Below are positions 57,826 through 64,000 of a stretch of DNA of 64,000 nucleotides, piece by piece (within the stretch, counting starts at the first letter, position 1; each line of letters starts with the position of its first letter). A model generated the notes under the pieces. It was given only the letters and a program-made list of their open reading frames with translations, was not told the DNA's origin and searched no databases. The DNA lies in contig CAVXFL010000019.1 of assembly GCA_963761015.1 (NCBI GenBank), forward strand, positions 124,001-188,000, in the 5' to 3' direction. The position numbers and the translations under genes were made by a program. The stretch comes from CAVXFL01 sp963761015. GTDB lineage: Bacteria; Pseudomonadota; Alphaproteobacteria; Acetobacterales; Acetobacteraceae.

Positions 57826-59277
57826 ATGAGCGCAGTCGTTGAATATAAGGAGCAGGCGCGCGTTCCCGCGCTGAGCCCTTCCAAGGCCGTGACACAGCAG
57901 GCCGACCAGTCGCTGCTGGAATTCGAATCGCCCTCGGCCGCGGTGATCGCCACCCCGCCGCTTCGGTTCATGCGCGGCACCGCCTGGATCATTGCCGCAT
58001 TGGTGCTGTCACTGGTGGGCGTATCGGCCCTCATCCCGGTCGACATCGTCGTGACCGCCACCGGCAAGATCATTTCGCGGGCGCCGACATTGGTGGTGCA
58101 ACCGCTCGATCAGGCGATCGTGCGGTCGATCAACGTGCATGTCGGCCAGTCGGTGCATGCCGGCGATCTGCTGGCCCGGCTCGATCCAACCTTCGCCAAT
58201 GCCGACCTGAAGGCGTTGGAACAACAAGTCGCCAGCTATCAGGCGCAGGTCGATCGCGACAAGGCGGAAACCGAGGGCAAGCCCTTTGTCGCGAAGAAGA
58301 ACGATCCGGCTTCGCAATTGCAGGCGGCGCTGTACGCCCAGAACATGGCGGAACGGAACTTCAAGCTCGAGAACTACCGGCAGAAGATCAACAGCCTGGA
58401 GCAGCAGATCGCGCGCGATCTGGCCACGTCGGCCTATTATCACCAACGCTTGCAGGTTGCCGACCAACTCAAGGGCATGCGCCTGCAGTTGCAGCACATG
58501 CTGGTAGGCAGCAAACTCGAGTCGCTGCTGGCGATCGACAACGCTTTGGAGATCCAGCGCAACATGGCGCTTACCGCCGCTACCGCCGAGTCGGAGAAGC
58601 GCGACCTGCAAGGGATGATCGCCGAACGCGAAGGCTACGACAAACAATGGCATGCGCAGGTGCTTCAGGACCTGCAGACGACGCAGCCGCAACTCGACCA
58701 GGCCCGGGAGAACCTGAAAAAGGCGAGGCTGCGAGCCAATCTCGTCGAGTTACGCGCCGAGCGTGACGCGGTCGTTCAGTCGATCGCGCCGGTATCGGTC
58801 GGCTCGGTCATGCAACCCGGCCAGCAGTTCATCACGCTGGTGCCGGCGGATGCGCCGCTCGAGGCCGAGGTGGACGTGCTCGGGCGCGACGCCGGCTACG
58901 TGCATGTCGGCGACCCGGTGGTCATCAAGTTCGACACCTTCCCATACAATCTTTACGGCTGGGCCGAGGGTAAGGTGCGGATCGTGAGCCCGGACAGCGT
59001 CTATCAGGGCGGCGGCGCGCTAAATCCCACCGACCCGAGCCAGGGCTCGGGGTCCGCGGTCACCTCGGGGCCGCAACAGGCGGTTCCGGGCGCGACCGCC
59101 TATTTCGTCACCCGCATATCGCTCGACCAGATCAAGCTGCATGACACGCCAGAGGGGTTCCATATCACCCCGGGAATGCCGCTGACGACGGATATCAAGA
59201 CCGGCAAACGGACAGTTCTCACCTACATGCTCTCTCGCGTGCTTCCGGTCGCTCAGGAAGGCATGCGCGAGCCGTGA
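57826..59277 (+). CDS. HlyD-family type I secretion adaptor
   Basis: This 483-residue periplasmic adaptor of the type I secretion system has a short cytoplasmic N-terminus, one membrane helix (WIIAALVLSLVGVSALIPVD, about 56-75), the lipoyl half TATGKIISRAPTLVVQPLDQ, then a long coiled coil (about 120-310) and the second lipoyl/beta-barrel part VGSVMQPGQQFITLVPADAP. The C-terminal VYQGGGALNPTDPSQGSG is a loop seen in HlyD proteins. The outer-membrane TolC partner is not in this window. Confidence 0.94.
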   Translation: MSAVVEYKEQARVPALSPSKAVTQQADQSLLEFESPSAAVIATPPLRFMRGTAWIIAALVLSLVGVSALIPVDIVVTATGKIISRAPTLVVQPLDQAIVRSINVHVGQSVHAGDLLARLDPTFANADLKALEQQVASYQAQVDRDKAETEGKPFVAKKNDPASQLQAALYAQNMAERNFKLENYRQKINSLEQQIARDLATSAYYHQRLQVADQLKGMRLQLQHMLVGSKLESLLAIDNALEIQRNMALTAATAESEKRDLQGMIAEREGYDKQWHAQVLQDLQTTQPQLDQARENLKKARLRANLVELRAERDAVVQSIAPVSVGSVMQPGQQFITLVPADAPLEAEVDVLGRDAGYVHVGDPVVIKFDTFPYNLYGWAEGKVRIVSPDSVYQGGGALNPTDPSQGSGSAVTSGPQQAVPGATAYFVTRISLDQIKLHDTPEGFHITPGMPLTTDIKTGKRTVLTYMLSRVLPVAQEGMREP

Positions 59278-59320
59278 GGGTGCGGAACGGACGGATGATC
59301 GGGCGCGAAGGGCAAGGCCG

Positions 59321-61186
59321 GTGCTGACGCGAATTGCGGCACTGGTCTCGCCCGCGGCACAGTTGCGCGAAGCCAAGCGGCTCGCCGAGGCCGGGGACTG
59401 GGCGCACGCCTTCCCGCTGTTCGCCAAGGCCGCGTCCGCGGGACTGGCAGAGGCGGAGTACCGGGTCGGGCGCTGCTATCTCGAAAGTGTCGCCGTCCCG
59501 TTCAGCGCCGCCGAGGCGATCCGCTGGCTGGAACGCGCCGCCGACAAGGGCTGGGTCGAGGCGCAATCGCTGCTGGCAACGCTCTACCTTCGCGGCTTCT
59601 CGACCCGCGTCAGCATCGAGCCGGGCGCCACCCAGGGCGAGCGCGCCGGGATTTCGGCGCTGTTCAGCGGCATCCAAACGGGCGAGCCGGATTTTGCCAA
59701 CGCGGTTGTGTGGGCCCGGCGCGCCGCCGAGGGCGGTTCGGCCGACGGCCAGGCGCTCTATGCCTATATTCTGGTCTCCGGCCCCGAGGAGACGCGCGAT
59801 CTCGCGGCCGCCGAGCAGTGGTATCGGCGCTCCGCCGAGGCCGGCTGCCCGCAGGGCAAGCTCGGTCTCGCGCTCATGCTTCTGCAGAACGCCAAGGACG
59901 AGGAGAGCACGCGCGAGGCCGCCGAGCACATGGCGCGCGCGGCCGCGGACGGGTTGCCGACCGCGGAATACATGCTCGGCGTCATGCTCGAGCGTGGCGC
60001 CGGGGTCGAGCGGGACATTGCCGTCGCCTCGCAATCGTACCGGAAGGCGGCGGAAAAGGGGTTGCGCGCGGCGCAGGCGCGCTGGGGACTGGCGCTGATC
60101 GAAGGGCGCGGGGTCGAGCGTAACCTGCTCGAGGGCGAATCCTGGCTGCGGCGCGCCGCGCTGCAAGGCGACGCGGAAGCCGCGGCCTTGGTCGGCGATC
60201 TTTACGCCAAGGGCGGCGAGCTGCCGCCGAACTATGCCGAGGCCGCGCTGTGGTTCCGCCGCGCTGCGGATACCGGGCATCGCACCGCGGCGCGCGCGCT
60301 CGGCCTGATGTGTCTCACCGGCGCGGGCATGGCGCGCGATCCGGAGGAGGCAGCGCACTGGTTTCGCGTCGCGGCGGACGCCGGGGACAAGCAGGCCCAA
60401 GCCGATCTCGCGCAGTTGGTGCTGCAGGGCGCCGGCGGCGCGGAGAACGCGGCAAAAATTCGCGAATCGTTCCAGCAGGGCGCGGCCTCGGGCGACCTCG
60501 TGGCGGCGTACAATTTCGGCGTCTGCCTCGCCGAAGGCGTGGGCGTGGACCGCGACGAGCGGGAAGCAGCGAAATGGCTGCGGCGTGCCGCCGACGGCGT
60601 CGTCAACGCGCAGTATTGGTATGGTCGCATGCTGCTCGAAGGCCGCGGCATTCCGACCGACGCGGTCGAGGGACAGGGCTGGATCGCCCGCGCCGCCGAG
60701 GCCGGCATGATCGAGGCGCAGGTCGCGCTCGCCGAACTGCTGCTGAGCGGGCGCGGTGGCCGGCGCGATCACCCGGAGGCGCTGGTCTGGCTGCGCAAGG
60801 CGGCGGATCATGGCCATGTCGGCGCGATGTTCGCGGTCGGCGCCATGCTCGGCGGCGGTCACGATGTGCCGGCGGACCGGCCGGCGGCGCAGAAATGGTT
60901 CCGCGCCGCCGCCGAGCGCGGCCATGCGCACGCGCAGATGATGCTGGGCCGCTATCTGGCCCGCGGGCTGGCCGGCGAGCGCAACCCGCAGGAGGCGCGG
61001 ATCTGGCTGGAGCGCGCGGTGGCGCAGGGCATTACCGAGGCCGAAGGCGATCTGGCCGGCTTGCCGCCGGCGGCGAATCCCGCCGCGCTGGCGGCGCCCG
61101 GCGCGGGGCGCGGACCGGCCGCGCCGCCAGCGCCGGCGCCGATTCCAGTCGCGCGCGCCGTCGGGCGCGAAATGGCGGCGGACTGA
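59321..61186 (+). CDS. Sel1-repeat protein
   Basis: This 621-residue protein starts at GTG 59321. It is built almost wholly from Sel1-like alpha-helical repeats of about 36 residues, for example WYRRSAEAGCPQGKLGLALM, YMLGVMLERGAGVERDIAVA and WLRRAADGVVNAQYWYGRML, roughly 13 to 14 in all, then a Pro/Ala-rich tail. It has no signal peptide and no enzyme motif. Sel1 arrays act as protein-binding scaffolds. Position behind the secretion pair and directly before a large glycosyltransferase suggests help with export or modification of the secreted product. Confidence 0.9.
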   Translation: MLTRIAALVSPAAQLREAKRLAEAGDWAHAFPLFAKAASAGLAEAEYRVGRCYLESVAVPFSAAEAIRWLERAADKGWVEAQSLLATLYLRGFSTRVSIEPGATQGERAGISALFSGIQTGEPDFANAVVWARRAAEGGSADGQALYAYILVSGPEETRDLAAAEQWYRRSAEAGCPQGKLGLALMLLQNAKDEESTREAAEHMARAAADGLPTAEYMLGVMLERGAGVERDIAVASQSYRKAAEKGLRAAQARWGLALIEGRGVERNLLEGESWLRRAALQGDAEAAALVGDLYAKGGELPPNYAEAALWFRRAADTGHRTAARALGLMCLTGAGMARDPEEAAHWFRVAADAGDKQAQADLAQLVLQGAGGAENAAKIRESFQQGAASGDLVAAYNFGVCLAEGVGVDRDEREAAKWLRRAADGVVNAQYWYGRMLLEGRGIPTDAVEGQGWIARAAEAGMIEAQVALAELLLSGRGGRRDHPEALVWLRKAADHGHVGAMFAVGAMLGGGHDVPADRPAAQKWFRAAAERGHAHAQMMLGRYLARGLAGERNPQEARIWLERAVAQGITEAEGDLAGLPPAANPAALAAPGAGRGPAAPPAPAPIPVARAVGREMAAD

Positions 61187-61200
61187 TCCCGGCCGCACCA

Positions 61201-64000
61201 TTGTCTCTTGCCAGGGAGGCGTGGCGACTCGGCGAAGCGGCGCTGGCCTCGGGCGAGCTCGACGCCGCCTCGGCTTGGCTCGATCGCGCCCGCCGCCTCG
61301 CTCCGGAGGATCCCACGGTAAAGCTGGCTTTGGCGACCGTGTGGTTGCGCCAGGGCCGCCCGGAAGCTTCCGGCTTGTTCGAGGAATTGGCGTCCGAGCA
61401 CGAGGTGCGGGCGGCTTGGCTGGGTCTGGCCGCCGCGCGGCTCGCCGCGGGCGACTCGGCGGCGGCGGCGCGGGCCGTGGCGAAGGCTTTGTCCACCCAG
61501 ATCGCCGCCATCGACCCGGAATTCTCGAATCTCGCCGGCAAGGTTGCCCAGGCGCGCGGGGAAGCGGGGTGGTGCGCGGTCGCCGGCAACGGGATGCTGT
61601 ATGTCGGTCTGCCACCCGACGCGGCGCGAGCAGGGCCGAACCGATGCCTCCCGGTGCTGATGCGCCTCGACGGACGCCGTGTTCGCCCGCGCCTGCTGAC
61701 CGCGAGCGGCGTGCTCCCCCTTCCGGCCGGCTGGGATCGCGCGCATCGGTTGGAGGTCGCGATCGGCGAGGCCGCGCTGCTGGGCAGCCCGATCGAGCTG
61801 GCCCGGCTCCGCCGGACCGAAGGCTTCGTGTCGTGCCGCGAGGGCGGGATCGAAGGCTGGGCCTGGCTCCCCGCGGATCCTGAAACCGACCCGGTCCTGC
61901 ACATCGTACCCGACGGCCGCCGGGCCGGCTTCAGCATCACGGCAACCGACGCAACGATGCAGGCGGAAGCGGCGCAGTTGCTCGCCCGCCCGCGGCGCTT
62001 TCGGATCGGCCCCGGGCAGCTGGCGGGGGTTCGCGGTCCGTTGCGCGTCATCGGGCGGGATGGCCGCGACCTGCTCGGCAGTCCGCTCGATCCCGGGGCG
62101 GAACGCGACAGCGCCAGTCGTCTGGCCTCGGCGATAGCGCGCAGGCTACCCGCAACCGGGTCACCGCGCCCCGCGGTCGCGACCCCGCGACTGGCCGCCG
62201 CACCCGCCGAGATCGTCGGGACCAAGCCGGGAACTCAGCCGGTGCGTCGGCGCAAGGCTTCGACGCGCCCAGCGAGCGTGATTGTCCCCGTCTATGGGCA
62301 CCGCGCGCTTACGCTGCAATGCCTTGAGCAGGTTCTGGCGACGGTCCCGCGCGGCGTGCGGGTGATCGTGGTCGACGACGCCAGTCCAGATCCGGACCTC
62401 GCCGCCGATCTCGACAAGCTGGCCGCGCGCCGGACGATCAAGCTGCTCCGCAACGCCCGCAACCGCGGTTTCCCGGCGAGCGCGAATGCCGGGCTGCGCG
62501 CGGCCGCCGGAACGGACGCGATTCTCCTGAACAGCGACGCGCTGGTCGCCGAAGGCTGGGTCGAGCGCCTGCGCTCCGCCGCCTATGCGGCGCCCGATAT
62601 CGGCACCGCGACGCCATTCTCCAACGACGCCACCATCCTGAGCTATCCCAGGCTGTCGGAGCGGAATGCCGTTCCTGATCTCGCCGGCACCAGGCACCTC
62701 GCGGCGTTGGCGCATCGCGCGAATGCCGGAGAGGTGGTCGACATCCCCACCGCGATCGGCTTCTGCATGTATATCCGCGGCGACTGCCTGGATGCGGTCG
62801 GCTTGTTCCGCGAGGACGTGTTCGCGCAAGGCTACGGCGAGGAGAACGATTTCTGCCTGCGCGCGCGCCATCTCGGCTGGCGCCACGTGGCGGCCTGCGG
62901 CGTGTTCGTGGCGCATGTCGGCGGGCAATCCTTCGGCGCCGCGCGGTTTCACCTGCTGGCGCGCAATCTGGCGATGCTTAATCGGCTGCACCCGGGCTAC
63001 GACGCGCTGATCGCCGACTACGTCGCCCGCGATCCGCTGGCGGCAGCGCGCCGACGCTTTGATATCGCGCGCTGGCGCGCCGCGCGTGCGCGCTTCGGCC
63101 GGCACGGCTCGCCGGCAGGTTCCGTGCTGCTGATCACGCACGATCGCGGCGGCGGGGTGCAACGGCAGGTCGCCGCGCGCATCGCCGCGCTGCGCGCCGA
63201 CGGCCTGCGCCCCATCGTGTTATCGCCCGTTCGGCGGCAATCCGAACCGACATACGATGGCCTCTCCCGGCTCGATGACGCCTCGGGCGAGGCCTACCCG
63301 AACCTGTGCTTCGCGCTACCGGGCGATCTTCCGGCAATGGCGCGGTTTCTGCGCGCCGAGCACGTGGTCCGCGCCGAGTTGCACCATCTGCTCGGCCACG
63401 ATCACGCGGTGATGGATTCTGTGCGCCCGGCTCGATGTCCCGTACGACGTGCACATCCACGATTACGCTTGGTTCTGTCCGCGCATCAGTTTGCTCGGCG
63501 CCGACCGCCGCTATTGCGGCGAGCCGGACGTGGCGACCTGCGAGGCGTGCGTGCGCGACCACGGCCGGGCGATCGAGGAAGATATTTCGGTGACGCGTTT
63601 GCGCGCCCGCTCGGCCGGCGATTTGGCGCGGGCCCGGCGGGTGATCGCGCCCTCGGCGGACGCGGCGGCGCGCATCGCGCGGCACTTCCCCCCCGTGGCG
63701 CCCGACGTGGTCCCATGGGAACCGGACGAGCCCGCGCCGCAACGGCCGGCCGCTTCGCCACCCGCCGTGGAGCGCCGGATTTGCATCGTCGGCGCGATCG
63801 GCCCGGAAAAGGGCTACGACGTGCTGCTGGCCTGCGCGCGCGACGCCGCCGCGCGCGGTCTGGCGCTGCGGTTCGTGGTTGTCGGCCACACGATGGACGA
63901 TGCCCGGCTCATCGAAACTGGCCGCGTGTTCATCACGGGTGAATACGAGGAAACCGAGGTTACCGCGCTGATCGCCGCGCAGCGGGCGCATCTCGCCTTC
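61201..64000 (+). CDS. Large TPR / GT2 / GT4 glycosyltransferase (one frameshift, runs off the window)
   Basis: At least 930 residues are present from the chosen TTG 61201 (weak site; 14 bases after the Sel1 stop). The N-terminal ~120 residues have TPR-like helices (ASGELDAASAWLDRARRLAP), followed by a beta-rich segment. From about 355 a GT2 domain follows: PASVIVPVYGHRALTLQCLE, VIVVDDASPD, LRNARNRGFPASANAG, LNSDALV and FAQGYGEENDFCLRARHLGW. A GT4-type part then begins (VLLITHDRGGGVQRQVAARI). Near 63421 one extra base shifts the frame to DVPYDVHIHDYAWFCPRISL and later FVVVGHTMDD. The gene continues past 64000. It probably glycosylates the secreted adhesin or a surface polymer. Confidence 0.88.

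Overview
The window is a contiguous piece of a GC-rich (about two thirds G+C by eye) alphaproteobacterial chromosome. The order mutM - enoyl-CoA hydratase - rpsT - dnaA, followed by dnaN - recF - gyrB, with ubiE, coaBC and dut on the opposite strand, is typical of Rhodospirillales-type replication-initiation loci. Together with PQQ- and cytochrome c-based periplasmic oxidation it suggests a relative of the Acetobacteraceae. That placement is an inference from gene order and protein style, not from a marker search.

Layout. 1-5.3 kb: end of a Crp/Fnr regulator, a broken nnrS-like gene, and an HxlR-controlled EmrAB-type efflux operon. 5.6-9 kb: a two-domain KaiC-like ATPase overlapping a hybrid histidine kinase. 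9-14.7 kb: a SoxCD-like molybdenum/cytochrome pair and a large zinc-ribbon/cyclase/AAA/TPR regulator. 14.7-21 kb: a lanthanide-type alcohol oxidation cluster with two PQQ dehydrogenases that both carry the Asp-Tyr-Asp signature, two cytochromes c, a XoxJ-like binding protein and an uncharacterised periplasmic protein. 21-36.6 kb: rhodanese/cysK, then the housekeeping block around dnaA, interrupted by a HicB-like protein, an ArsB/NhaD-type permease and a VapC/Phd-type toxin-antitoxin pair between dnaA and dnaN. 36.65-39.07 kb: a lower-GC helicase-nuclease gene directly behind gyrB, the best candidate for a foreign defence gene. 39.3-50.2 kb: L,D-transpeptidase, small lipoprotein, an SGNH - SxtJ - DUF5989 - carbamoyltransferase cassette, cobalamin adenosyltransferase, CDF metal exporter, and two tandem receiver proteins, one lacking the phospho-acceptor. 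50.2-55.2 kb: metH behind an ArsR-methyltransferase fusion, and a GNAT. 55.5-64 kb: a type I secretion ABC/HlyD pair, a Sel1-repeat protein and a large glycosyltransferase that runs off the end.

A strong overall signal is the number of single-base reading-frame breaks. About 22 are visible, including in dnaA, dnaN, recF, ubiE, mutM, cysK and metH, and nearly all behave as one extra base. Essential genes cannot all be dead, so most are probably consensus errors in the assembly. I give reconstructed gene spans and flag each break. Reversed or decayed function should not be inferred from these breaks alone.
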